64,000 nucleotides of DNA from Ascaphus truei (taxonomy: Eukaryota > Chordata > Amphibia > Anura > Ascaphidae), in the NCBI GenBank assembly GCA_036426205.1, contig CM071570.1:71104995-71168994 (forward strand), given 5' to 3'. The position numbers and the translations under genes were made by a program. The notes beneath the pieces were generated by a model. That model saw nothing but the letters and a program-made list of their open reading frames with translations. It did no database searches and was not told the DNA's origin. The first letter of the stretch is position 1, and every line of letters begins with the position of its first letter. Below are positions 9,725 to 20,059 of the stretch, one piece after another.

Positions 9725-10925
9725 AGATACCCCCATGGTAACCTGTGAGGTTGACCCGGGACCCCCACCTTGAGGGCCCACCCAATGGACCTATTGTGGC
9801 CCATGGTGACCCTTAGAGACCACCGGAGGCCCATGGTGCCTCGCGGGACCACCCGGAGACCCCCAGACCCGTGTGGCACCCCCCTCTGGTGCACTGTGGG
9901 CCCTGCGGACAACCGTTGGGTACCACCGCGGACTACCGTGAGGCCTGGGTATTATATTGTGTGTAGTGGGGGTGGGGTGAAGGGGTATTAGCCCCAAGGA
10001 TGGGTGATTACGAACTTGCAGGTGGGTAGCAGTAGGGTTAACCCTTTATTACCTTATCGGTATTAACCGCTAAGGTAATGAAAGGGTTATGTCCACCCAC
10101 AGTCCCCTCGCAAGGCCTAAACACCCACTAAGGCCAAATACCCCCTTCACCCACCACCGCTACCAACAAAGAGCCTGGCACGGGTGGTTAACCCCTTCAT
10201 TGCCTTAGCGGGTAGCCGCAAGGTAATAAAGTAGCTGTAAATGCATTTTTCCTGCATCGGATACATGCCGTTGGGCTCCGTGCTGGTATAATTTTTATCA
10301 GCTCCGGAGACCCCGGCATAAATACTATGGCAGGAAAAAGCCTAAATATTTGTAAGTCCCGACTTATCGACGCTTATCGACGAATCTCCCCAACAATCGG
10401 CCAACTTTTTCTGGCGTTTGATTTGGAGGAAAATCATAATTTTAGGGCGGCGTGATCGGCGGCGATAGGCGGCGATAGGCGGCGATAGGTGGCGATCACC
10501 GACTCGCGACTACTAGAATCGCGCGTGTTTATGAACATTCCGAAAAGTGCGATAAGTGGCTTACGCCCTCAGTCGCGATTTTTTTTTGTTCAAAAGATTT
10601 TTTTCGGCGATATAGGCCATTATCGCCCACTTATCGAGGCTTACTGAATATGAGTATGCATTTTCCCGATAACTGGTCAATAAGTGCCTTATTGACACTT
10701 ACTGAATGAGGCCCTAGGGCCCCATTCAAAAACCTCGATAAGGCCCTTATCGAGCACTTATCGACCAAATGGCTACTCGTATTCAGAAAGCCTTGATACA
10801 GTAAGTGCCAATAACGGCCAGAATCGACGTAAAATTTTATGATCAAAAGAAAATCGCCAATTGAGCGGCGATCAGCCCCTTATTGACCATTTTCGTGTGG
10901 ATCATAACCTCGCGCGATTCAGATA
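9725..10925 (-). repeat. Inverted copy D''-C''-B''
   Basis: A second inverted copy of D, C and B placed head-to-tail after the first, beginning ACCCCCATGGTAACC-type sequence and passing through the GAATGAGGCCCTAGGGCCCC junction near 10708. It continues without a break into the inverted A module at 10925, so this is the copy that pairs with the left A-B half of the giant palindrome. Confidence 0.75.
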
Positions 10926-12262
10926 CCCGCGAGTCGCCTGTCGCGGCCTATCGCAAGCCTAAAAGGCGATCTTCTCCCCAAATCCAATTCACCTCAAACT
11001 TTAGATAAATTGGTGGGGAGATGGCCTCGATGGCTGCGATGTGTCGGGATTTAGAAAAATACAGGCCCTTTTCCTGCCTCGAATTGATGCTGGGGTCTCC
11101 GGAGCTGATAGCCATTAATACCAACACCGGACCGCCCCCCGGCATGCATCCGATGCAGGAAAAATGCATGTACAGCAACTTCATTAACTTAGCGCTAACC
11201 GCTAAGGCAATGAAGGGGGTTAAACACCGTGACAGGCTTACTGTTCAGGGAGGGTGGGTGAAGGGGGAATTTGGCCCCTTAGTGGCTGTTTAGGCCTTGC
11301 GGGGGTGTTGCGGGGGGACTAAAACCCCTTCATTACCTTAGCGTTAATACCGCTAGGCAATAAGGGTTTAAACCCAACCGCTACCCTACCCGCAGGTCTA
11401 GACACCTATCCTTAGGTCTAATACCCCTTCCCCCATGGCCCCATAACCCTAATCACTTTAGCGGTTAGAAACCGCTATAGTAATTAGAGGGGTTAACCAC
11501 CCACCTGCCCACTACACACCAGGGAGGCCTAAGCACCCACCCATGACTGACTATACCCACCCTGTACCATTGAAGTATAGTGGTCATCATACCCATATAA
11601 TATAAATATGGGCATGATAAGCCTCTATAGCACTCAATGGGCCCCCTAATTACATACATTAATACACAAGACACACAATAATGAAACCTAACTAAACTCC
11701 AAAAAAATACCACTTCACTAAATAAAACACAGTAGCCAGCTAATCCAATCAATCCAAGCATAATAACATCACACATGAATTAATTACCTTACCAATCAAA
11801 TAAAATTAATTCCTAACCAACTAAAAATGAATAGTAGCACTAACCAATCAAAACAATTAATTACATACAACATAATTATTTAAACAGTAAAATAGAAAGA
11901 GAAATTCTAACAATATCTGAAATAACCATAAATGCATTAACATGACATATTAAACATAACTACAAACGAACACCAATCGCAAACCTTTTATTAGCATTAC
12001 CTTGAACAAACAACACATCACATCCACATAATAACTGAAATGAAAAAAAGCACAGCAATACAAGCGAGAAATGCCCCCAAATATTGGCATAATAATGTAT
12101 TTAATCTGTACCCTAAAGAGGTACAGATGAATATATTATCAGTCAATGTGCATCCCCCCAAAAATCAAAAAAACACCTCAAAGAATAAACCTGTAAATGA
12201 GAACATTTACAAACATTCAATACTCATACCATTAGAAAGCGGTTGGCCCTCCGCAACTCCGG
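10925..12262 (-). repeat. Module A, right (inverted) copy
   Basis: Mirrors 5943-7280 throughout: CCCGCGAGTCGCCTGTCGCG near 10927, the CCATTAATACCAACACCGGA segment near 11113, ATGACTGACTATACCCACCC near 11542 and CATTAGAAAGCGGTTGGCCC near 12230. Same length as the left copy to within a few bases. Confidence 0.8.
11324..11378. repeat. Recurrent 50-55 bp palindrome (copy in right A)
   Basis: AACCCCTTCATTACCTTAGC pairs with GCTAGGCAATAAGGGTTTAA around TTAATACC. It is the mirror image of the copy at 6851. Confidence 0.65.
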
Positions 12263-13475
12263 TCGAGTGAGGTTGACCCGGTGGGACCCCCAAGGAACAC
12301 TTGAGGGCCCACCCAATGGACCCTATTTGTGGCCCATGGTGACGCCGTAGAGACCACCTGGAGGCCCATGGTGCCTCGCGGGAACCACCCGGAGACCCCC
12401 AGACCCTGTGGGCACACCCCCTTGCCTTGTGCACTGTGGGGCCTCGAACAACGTTGGGACACACAGACGGATACAGTAGGACACCTGGGGGGGTATTATT
12501 ATTGTTGTGTGTAGTGGGGTGGGTGCAGGGGGGTATTAGCCCCAAGGATGGGTGATTAGAACTTGCAGGTGGGTCTAGTGCAGGTAAGGAACCCTTGTAT
12601 TACCTTATCGGTATTACCCATACCGCAAGGTAATGAAGTGGTTATGTCCACCACAGTCCCTCGCAAGCCTAAACACCCACTAGGGCCAAAACCCCCTTCA
12701 CCACCCCCGCTACCAAAAAGAGCCTGGCACGGGTGGTTACCCTTCATTGCCTTAGCGGGTAGCCGCTTAAGGTATAATAAGTAGCTGTAAATGCATTTTT
12801 CCCTGCATCGGATACATGCCGTTGGGCTCCAGTGCTTTCGGATTAATGTTTATCAGCTCCGGCGGACCCCGGATCATAATACTATGCAGGAAAAAGCCTA
12901 AATTTGTATAGTCCCGACTTATCCGCTTATCACGAATCTCCCCCAATCGTCTTCCCCAACCCCCTTTTATATGAAAAAGCCTAATATTGTAAGTCCGACT
13001 ATCGACGATTATCGACGAATTCCCAACATCGGCCAATTTTCTGGGTTTGGTTTGGAGAGAAATCATAATTTTAGGGCGGCGATAGGCGCGATAGGCGCGA
13101 TAGGTGGCGATCACCGACTCGCGACTACTAGAATCGCGCGTGTTTATGAACATTCCGAAAAGTGTCGATAAGTGGCTTATCGCCGCTCAGTCGGCGATTT
13201 TGATTTTGTTCAAAAGATTTTTTTCGGCGATATAGGCCATATCGCCCACTATCGAGCAGCTTACTGAATATGAGTATGCATTTTGGCCGATAACATGGTC
13301 AAAGTGGCTTATTGACATTACTGAATGAGGCCCTAAGGGCTCTCAGAAAACCTCGATAAGGCCCTTACGAGCACTTAGACCAAATGGCTACTCGTATTCA
13401 GAAAGCCTTGATAACAGTAAGTGCTCAATAACGGCCAGAATCGACGTAAAATTTTTGATCAAAAGAAAATCGCCA
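12263..13475 (-). repeat. Third inverted D-C-B copy, degraded
   Basis: Starts GACCCGGTGGGACCCCC, runs through the C module and the TGAATGAGGCCCTAAGGGC junction (about 13323) to a B fragment ending near 13475. It is the noisiest copy: many one-base losses, and a short internal re-duplication at about 12890-13030, where the AAAAAGCCTAAAT...GTAAGTCC...ATCGACG segment appears twice. This may be real decay or poor consensus in a repeat that is hard to assemble. Confidence 0.65.
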
Positions 13476-13690
13476 AAAGTGTCTGGGGGTCCCCGGGTCA
13501 ACCTCACAGGTTACCATGGGGGTCTGGGGCCCTCGGGTGGTTCCTGCAGGTTCGCTGGGCCCCCACAGCTGTGGGGCCCCCAGTTCTTCCCCGCAGGTGT
13601 CCCCCGTGGGTCCGCAGGTGGTACCCGTTGGTGTCCGGGGGGTCCTCAGGTGGTCTCCATAGTTCCCGCAGACCTATGGTACCAACCCTG
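13476..13690 (+). repeat. Module D fragment plus related GC-rich block
   Basis: 13480-13522 repeats the end of D in direct orientation (AGTGTCTGGGGGTCCCCGGG, ACCTCACAGGTTACCATGGG). It is followed by further GGTGGTTCC/GGTGGTCTCC-type units resembling 20883-21165. No coding content. Confidence 0.65.
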
Positions 13691-13967
13691 TATGTCAACA
13701 AATAAACATGGCCTACATTTCAATCAACCCCCCCCCGCCAAAACACATACAGTACAGTAATGTGCAAAATAAATATTATCCAGATATGGATAATAGATTA
13801 TTTGCCCATTATTAAACACAACATTAGCCAGCATAAATAAAGTAAATAAATACAGTTCTACTTACCACAGCAAAATGCTGGCCGTCCTCCTCACGATACA
13901 GCAGGTCCCTCTGTCCTTTGTTGCTAGAAAGCATACATACATAATAAAGACATTCTAATGGCCCCTA
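13691..13967. other. Family spacer, unclassified
   Basis: AT-rich stretch with TACAGTACAGTA and AATAAATA words between the GC-rich D-type block and an A-module fragment. Probably part of the same family copy, by analogy with 20.74-20.88 kb. Confidence 0.4.
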
Positions 13968-14282
13968 ACCCCCTAATCACTTTAGCGGTTAAGTAATTAA
14001 GGGGTTAACCCACCCTGCCCCACTACACACCAGGGAGGCCTAACCACCCATCCCAGACTGACTATACCCACCCTGTACCCATTGAGTAGTATAGTGGTAC
14101 ATCATACCCATATAATAATATGGGCATGATAAGCTTCTATAGCACTCAATGGGCTCTCTAATCACAAAACATTAATGCACAAAACACACAATAATAAAAC
14201 ATTTAAAAAATCCAAACAAAACACACTTCTAAATAAAAACAGTAGCCAGCTAATCCAATTAATACAAGCAATAACAAGATCT
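13968..14282 (-). repeat. Module A fragment (inverted)
   Basis: CTAACCCCCTAATCACTTTA, the GACTGACTATACCCACCCTG segment, and TATAATAATATGGGCATGAT match the right copy of module A from about 11440 to 11765. It is then cut off abruptly at about 14282 by a different repeat. Confidence 0.75.
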
Positions 14283-14475
14283 TTTTGGGATATAGAATTG
14301 TTTGAAGTGTTTACTTGAATCTGCTCTATAAAGGAATGAGTGTTATTTACCTTTTAGACACCTTGATAAAGCGCAGTGTGCGTGAAACGAGTTGGTGTGT
14401 TTTGTAACCTTTTTGGGGTCATATGTGATCCAATAAAGATACTTTTTATGGGAGTCCTCTTTTGATAATTTGTTT
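14283..14475 (+). mobile_element. Short retroelement-like repeat with hammerhead-like motif
   Basis: Interrupts the module A fragment at 14282. It holds a degenerate hammerhead-like motif and then GATCCAATAAAGATACTTTT, a polyadenylation-like end. The layout (GAAACGAG motif, then an AATAAA-containing tail) resembles the 3' region of the other PLE-type insertions in this window. Left boundary clear; right boundary and TSD not resolved. Confidence 0.5.
14358..14398 (+). ncRNA. Degenerate hammerhead ribozyme-like motif
   Basis: Helix I ACACC/GGTGT encloses TTGATAA (canonical core CTGANGA, two changes), an extra A, helix II GCGC-AGTGT-GCGT, then GAAA and CGAGTT. Pairing of helices I and II is retained but the core is mutated, so activity is unlikely. 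Confidence 0.45.
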
Positions 14476-15019
14476 CCTTTTGTCTTTATTGGTGATGTTT
14501 CGCAGTCCCACTACTTTTTACTTACCTTTTGTTTGATAAAGAAAATAAGTATTTAAAAAATGTATTGCACAGTTAACCAAAGTACAACAATATACAGTAA
14601 CATAATTTAAAAAACAAACATTTAGAACTTAACGACGTTAAAACATAACCATAGCCCACTAACACCAACTCCTCCACCCCCATACTATTAAATTACTAAA
14701 CTCTCATTCAAGCAGGTTTTTTCTTTTTTTAATGCTTTGAAGGAATACAATGGACAGCAATTTTCAGTGTTCTAGTCTATACAATTCTATACTTGAATAA
14801 AGGAAGCTCTCCAAATCAGCAGTTCTTTCCCTATTGCTAGACCCTCATTGAGCTGGCTTTCAAATAATTTCAAGGATAATACCGTAATGGCAACTTTGCC
14901 ATGGTTGCTTCTACCAATCCTTTTGGCTACCATGCAATTATTTAAGTGATCTTTCCCTGTTACAAAGTATTTTTCTATTGTGCTTCAGAGCCCCAAGGCA
15001 TGAGTGTACTGTAGTTTAA
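14476..15019. other. Unclassified AT-rich stretch
   Basis: No recognisable gene or element. It includes a run of AAAAACAAACATTTAG-type AT-rich sequence and ordinary mixed DNA. Confidence 0.4.
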
Positions 15020-15335
15020 TGCAAACAAGAAACAAGCAGTTTGGGCATTAGGCAAATAAAACCTGGCCTAAATGATTACTTGGTAGGTCAGGTTGCACAC
15101 ATCTTACATGACATAATTTATAGGACAGTACAGTAGCTTTAAATACTGTACAGTAACTGACTTTGCATAGACCAAAAATGTATAGTCTGTTTTTAAACCA
15201 CACACCTCTATAGTTTTCAGTAAGTAAGAATACTGACCTCACTCTTTTCCCACTCACTAGTCCGGGACTGCAGCTGCATTAAGCATGGAATATCAGAATG
15301 CCCTTGCCCTGCACATACCTGCCTCAGCTGGGTCA
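15020..15335 (+). repeat. Dispersed repeat, copy 1 (flank of LTR element)
   Basis: Matches 19505-19690 in the same orientation: CAGTTTGGGCATTAGGCAAAT against CAGTTTGGGGATTAAGCAAAT, then ATACTGACCT, CTCTTTTCCC, AGCTGCATTAAGCATG and CTGCCTCAGCTGG-type words. Copy 1 has an extra 130-bp segment (about 15060-15225). Unclassified family. Confidence 0.65.
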
Positions 15336-15538
15336 ACAAGAAACAATGGATAGTACAATATATATTTCTTGCACTACAGTATTAGTCACCAAAAACAAAG
15401 ACAACAACATCTTAATAAGTCCCCTTCACCCTTTTACCCAACATTGGCCAACACTACAGTTCCTCTACCCGCACAATGCATAGAGTATCAGAGCACTGAG
15501 TCACGGCTGCAGCTTAATTAATTAACTAATGTATTATG
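15336..15538. other. Left flank of LTR element
   Basis: Unclassified AT-rich DNA up to TAATGTATTATG, which abuts the 5' LTR. Confidence 0.4.
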
Positions 15539-16280
15539 TGTAGCCCTGGGTAGTTTTGGGGCTATAGTTCTTTCTTCTCCTGGCAGTAATACTTAGTAAG
15601 GGTAAGTTTGCCAGGAGTAATCATGGGTTCTCCCCACACTGCAGATCAGTGAGGCAGAGAAAGCAGTGCAGTCAGGCCTGTGTCCAATAAGGGACAGGGG
15701 CGGGCTCTTGTTGGATCTGTCAAAATGATCTGCATTTCCTGTATTTAGTCAGTTGCTCCTACCCTAGAGGAGCTCAGTCACCAAACCCAGTTGTGCAGGG
15801 CTCTGCCACACTGTGGGCCCTCCGTTAGGGGAGAGGCGGGTAGACTGTTCCCAGTACTCTGATAGGGGAAAGTGGAAGGGCTAGGCCTGCTTCCAGGGCC
15901 CTGACGGGGAGTGTATGGCCAGGTCCATCCTGCAGGAGAACTCCTGTGTTCCTGTGTTCCTGTACTGCTGTGTATGCTGCTCCAGTTTATGCTGTTGGTG
16001 CAATAAAGTGTTCCTGATTTATAAAGAAGCGATTTTGAGACTGGAATCTCTCATCCCTGAGTGGGACGTTCTATTCCTACAATAGATGGAGGCGCTGTCA
16101 CCGTGAGTACGTACTGAGTATGTTCCCAGAGGCCTGTCATGACCTTCCCCATAACATCGAGCGGGAGACTCAGGAGTCCTGTAAGCTAGCAGGTGCATCC
16201 ACACTATTATGCCTTGTAATATGGGTCAGTTTCCACAGAAGGGGGGCAATATGAGATTGGGCCAGGGAAACACTGTTACA
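15539..16280 (+). repeat. 5' LTR
   Basis: Starts TGTAGCCCTGGG, ends CACTGTTACA. Contains a GTGCAATAAAGTGTTCCTG segment (about 15998) that could serve as polyadenylation signal. Differs from the 3' LTR by scattered substitutions and by lacking a roughly 28-bp segment. Confidence 0.85.
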
Positions 16281-18149
16281 ATTGGAGGCGCTGCTGAGAG
16301 AATCAGGACAGGCTTTCAGCGAAGCAAAACAGAAAGTTTGGATGTATGCTTCCAGAGCAAGTGCTAAGGAAGGAAGGGAGTCTAGGGGTAGTCTGGAGCC
16401 TGAAAACTCGCAAATCACACCCTAGATGGCCCTTAAGGGTGAAGTAGATCTGGAGACAGGGCTATTGCTGTTCTAGTTACCTTGAGGCAGATAGTCGTAT
16501 GATGCCTAAGGGGGTAGCCTGGTTAACATGTGTCAGGAACTCCTGGTAGGGTCTGCGCTATGGGTAGCCAACAGTAGGTGACGCCCTAAGTACTGCATGG
16601 AGAAGCCCAGAGTACTTCTAGCCAGTAACCAGACTACTAACCACAGAGCACGTGTACTGGACTGTCATTGTGTGCAGTGTACAAAAGAAAGAGTTTTGCC
16701 TAGCCTGGGGTATACTGAGTTTTCCACTTGTCAGAGGCTACATGTATTGCAGTGAGCAAAAGAGAGCGAGTCCCCTCCCAAAATCGGAGGGTCGCACTGT
16801 GTTAAAAGTACTCGGAATACCTAAAATGGCGGCTGCTGTGTGTGATGATGCACTGCGTGGTGCGAAGAATCCAAAATGGCGGGTCATGCCAAACCTGGAT
16901 AGAGCACGTGCTGTGTGCGCAACGGAGGTGCAAAATGCAGAAATGACTTTTGCCAGTTTGCTATGGAATGGTGCGAAACCCATAGCCGCGCACTTTTTGT
17001 CCTGCATGGATCCTGTGGTTCCACCAGAGGGAGCAGACACTGAGGACATATAGATTGTGTATGTGCCTGCTCTTCAGCCTGTAATACCTACCCAGGTTCG
17101 ACCATTATGTGCAAGTGATTGTGGACTGTTTAAAAATGGCGTCCGGAACCCCACCGGTGCCCACGAAGTTGAGTCCAGCAGAGCGGGCCTTCTGCCAAAT
17201 AGTGAGGTTCCTGCTGTGAGTGATTTTTTTATTTCATCCAAAATGGTGATTCCCCTGCAAGGGAACGCATCATGTGGACTTGGTGACCAAAATGGTGGTT
17301 CCCGCCGACCTGAGAGACCGCATGGACTGTTTGCAGAAAGTTGCATGCTATCATCTGCAAAACCTGTGTGGGGCTTGGCGCGAAAGTCAGAGTCCCACCT
17401 CTGCGACGTGAGTGGCGCGAAAGTAGAAGCCACGCACACCTACAGTGTGAATTGCTCAGAGTGGAGCCGAAGTTACACCTTGCTACCGTGTGCCCCTCCT
17501 CTAAACTCCACCAGAGGGATGGGGCACAGTGAGCTTCACTCTGTATCCACCGATGTCATTGGGGGAGGAGCCAGATGCAAGCTACCGCACCCCCAGTTCC
17601 TCAGAGTTGATCAAGAGAGAGGACTTATATTACCTGTGCTGCTCCCTCCAATTACCTTACTCATGCCTGAGATGGCACACTGTGACTTTCTCAGGTATAG
17701 CCTGCCTGGGAATCTCCTGGCAGTGAAGGTATCAGGGGGTCCCGTATCCAGAGTGCCCTTGTGCCCGGGGTGATAGCCCAGCTGTTACGCCAAATGAAGC
17801 GGGCTGCATTGATACTACCCATGAGAAGGTGTCCCTACCTGCCTCGTCGGACGACGAGCGTGATAGCAGTTCAGCGGGGGTGATCCGCCTACCGGCGGAC
17901 CCCTACAGGAGTTAAAGGAACCCGACCACAGACATTATTATTAAAGTACGTATTCTCCAGTAAGGGAGCAATCCTAGTTACATTGTTAAGATATCCATGG
18001 TGGGTGGGTGTATAACCTGCACTGTAATGACCATATTAACAGTGTTTCTGTTTATGTCATTTTGTATTTTTGTGCAGGTTGTTTGCCTACATGATGGACC
18101 AGCAAATTTAGGACCAAGCGGGGACCATTGGTTTCCCCCAGAGGGAGAG
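16281..18149 (+). other. Interior of LTR element, no recognisable gag-pol
   Basis: Starts with the primer-like site. Two sizeable open frames follow each other, 16652-17053 (133 residues) and 17057-17773 (238 residues); I recognise neither. The DNA repeatedly contains AAAATGGCG or AAAATGGTG (near 16822, 16872, 17133, 17239, 17289), and the reading frames look like by-products of these CpG-bearing repeats. The second frame has several Cys residues but no CCHC knuckle. A carrier (LARD-like) interior is the simplest reading. Confidence 0.6.
18134..18149 (+). promoter_or_regulatory. Polypurine tract of LTR element
   Basis: CCCCCAGAGGGAGAG immediately precedes the TG of the second LTR, the expected place for the plus-strand primer. 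Confidence 0.6.
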
Positions 18150-18919
18150 TGTAGCCCTGGGTAGTTTTGGGGCTATAGTTCTTTCTTCTCCTGGCAGTAA
18201 TACTTAGTAAGGGTAAGTTTGCCAGGAGTAATCATGGGTTCTCTCCACTCACTGCAGATCAGTGAGGCAGAGAAAGCAGTGCAGTCAGGCCTTTGTCCAA
18301 TAAGGGACAGGGGCGGGCTCTTGTTGGATCTGTCATAATGATATGCATTTCCTGTATTTAGTCAGTTGCTCCTACCCTGATAGGAGCTCAGTCACCAAAC
18401 CCAATTGTGCAGGGCTCTGCCACACTGTGGGCCCTCCCTTAGGGGAGAAGCGGGTAGACTGTTCCCAGTACTCTGATAGGGGAAAGTGGAAGAGCTAGGC
18501 CTGCTTCCAGGGCCCTGATGGGGAGTGTATGGCCAGGTCCATCCTGCAGGAGAATTCCTCTGTTCCTGTGTTCCTGTACTGCTGTGTATGCTGCTCCAGT
18601 GTATGCTGTTGGTGCAATAAACTGTTCCTGATTTATAAAGACGCGGTTTTGAGACTGGAATCTCTCATCCCTGAGTGGGACGTTCTATTCCAGGGAATCC
18701 ATCCCATATCCTGGGGCCTGCAATAGATGGAGGCGCTGTCCCGGTGAGTACGTACTGGGTATGTCCCTAGAGGCCTGTCCTGACCTTCCCCATAACATCG
18801 AGCGGGAGACTCAGGAGTCATGTAAGCCAGCAGGTGCACCACACTATTATGCCTTGTAACATGGTCAATTTCCACAGAAAGGGGGCAATATGAGATTGGG
18901 CCAGGGAAACACCGTTACA
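18150..18919 (+). repeat. 3' LTR
   Basis: Begins TGTAGCCCTGGG and ends CACCGTTACA. It carries CAGGGAATCCATCCCATATC and a few more bases (about 18692-18720) that are absent from the 5' LTR. That segment contains its own small inverted repeat (GGGAAT...ATCCC), so it may be a later insertion or a loss from the 5' LTR. Confidence 0.85.
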
Positions 18920-19504
18920 CATGTCTGTATTTATATAGCACCCAAAGTGTGCTCAGCGCTTCACAAAATAAAATAAAACACAGTTCAGGTTATTATAATA
19001 CAATAAATTCAACAACTTCAGACAATAGGAAAGGAAATCCCTGCCACGTAGAGCTTACAATCTGAGTGGATTGCTGGGAGATTTACAGAGACAGTGTGTG
19101 AGGGAATAAGCTCAGTAAATGGCAGTGTTTGGTAAAAATGGTTGGTAGGAGTGCCTGTGGGTGTGGGACAGTAGCCATGAGCCCATGCTATTTGGATGCT
19201 TAATTTAAGAGGTGAGTTTAAAGGTTTGTCTTGTGGTGAGAGAGGGTGCTTGGCGTATACTGAGTGTGAGTTCCACAGGTAAGAGTCAGTAAGGGAAAGG
19301 GTTTAAGGTGAGAGAGAGCAGTAGAGGTTAAAGAGGTGGAGAGGAGACAGTTATGAGTTAAGCACAGGAGACGAGCAGGGGCATAACCAGAGATCAAAGC
19401 TGATATGCAGGAAGGAGCAGATGAGCGGAAAGCCTAAAAGGTAAGTAGGAGAACTTTGTAGGTGATGCAAAATTTGATGGGAAGCCAGGAGAGGGATGAG
19501 CAGA
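18920..19504. repeat. Dispersed repeat, 'cagcgcttcac' type
   Basis: Begins CATGTCTGTATTTATATAGC, then GTGCTCAGCGCTTCACAAAA and CGTAGAGCTTACAATCTGAG. These phrases belong to a very common dispersed amphibian/fish repeat in my experience. The rest is purine-rich (AGAGAGAGCAGTAGAGG). I do not assign a family. Confidence 0.5.
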
Positions 19505-19690
19505 GAACAATGCAAACAAAAATGCAGTTTGGGGATTAAGCAAATAGGATACTGACCTGAGTCTTTTCCCGCCAGGCACTGCAGTCTTTACTTGCTTGCC
19601 ACTATAGCTGCATTAAGCATGAAGCATAGGAATTCCCCCGGCCACCCCCCTGAGCATCTCTGCCTGAGCTAGGTGTGTCTTGTCCTCTGC
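19505..19690 (+). repeat. Dispersed repeat, copy 2
   Basis: Shorter counterpart of 15020-15335, lying on the other side of the LTR element in the same orientation. Confidence 0.6.
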
Positions 19691-20059
19691 CTGTATAATA
19701 ATCGTTTAACAAAAAGTTTAAATCAATTCTTGAAATACACTGTACACATCATTTTATATAGCCAGTATCACTCCATCATTACTCGGCATGTGGATTGGTT
19801 GATTAGTGTCACACGTCTGGATGAAACTTAAAATACTGGCCCATTTCCCTCAGCCGGTCTTTTCATACCAAAAGTGCAAATCGAATAAGCCATTCATCAG
19901 TAGTTGATACTAGCCAAATGTTCCCAAAATCCTGCCTATTGTTGTCCAGAGTACTGGGCCTATGGGAGATTCGTAAGCAAATAAACTTGATAATGATGCA
20001 TTACCAGAGAATGGAATTCATAACATTTATTTATGACAATTACAACTGACACTCTATTG
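19691..20059. other. Unclassified AT-rich stretch
   Basis: No gene or clear repeat boundaries seen. Confidence 0.4.

Larger units (their letters stand above)
5943..12262. mobile_element. Giant modular palindrome, about 6.3 kb
   Basis: The outer 1.34 kb on the left (module A, 5943-7280) returns in inverted orientation at 10925-12262, for example GGAGTCGGAGGGCCACC at 5947 against GGTTGGCCCTCCGCAACTCC at 12241. Inside are modules B, C and D (7281-8520) followed by inverted copies D'C'B' (8585-9720) and D''C''B'' (9725-10925). The axis lies near 9.1 kb, with a second local axis near 8.53 kb. No transposase or reverse transcriptase is recognisable. This is a composite of long-armed nonautonomous elements; further partial copies lie at 12.26-14.28 and 20.06-21.29 kb. 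Confidence 0.8.
15539..18919 (+). mobile_element. Nonautonomous LTR retrotransposon
   Basis: Two direct LTRs of about 742 and 770 bp begin TGTAGCCCTGGGTAG and end GTTACA. They flank a 1.87 kb interior. A tRNA-primer-like site (TGGAGGCGCTGCTGAG) follows the first LTR and a purine-rich tract (CAGAGGGAGAG) precedes the second. The interior shows no protease, reverse transcriptase, RNase H or integrase motif, so the element depends on another element's enzymes. No clear TSD: flanks are TTATG and CATGT. Orientation is taken from the primer site and purine tract. Confidence 0.85.

Noticed and set aside
17057..17773. 238-residue frame as a gag or env protein
   Set aside because: No CCHC knuckle, major homology region, signal peptide or membrane segment; the Met start and length can follow from the AAAATGGCG repeats. 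Kept only as unrecognised.
15539..18919. TSD of the LTR element as ATG
   Set aside because: The ATG on the two sides is offset relative to the LTR ends; flanking pentamers TTATG and CATGT do not match.
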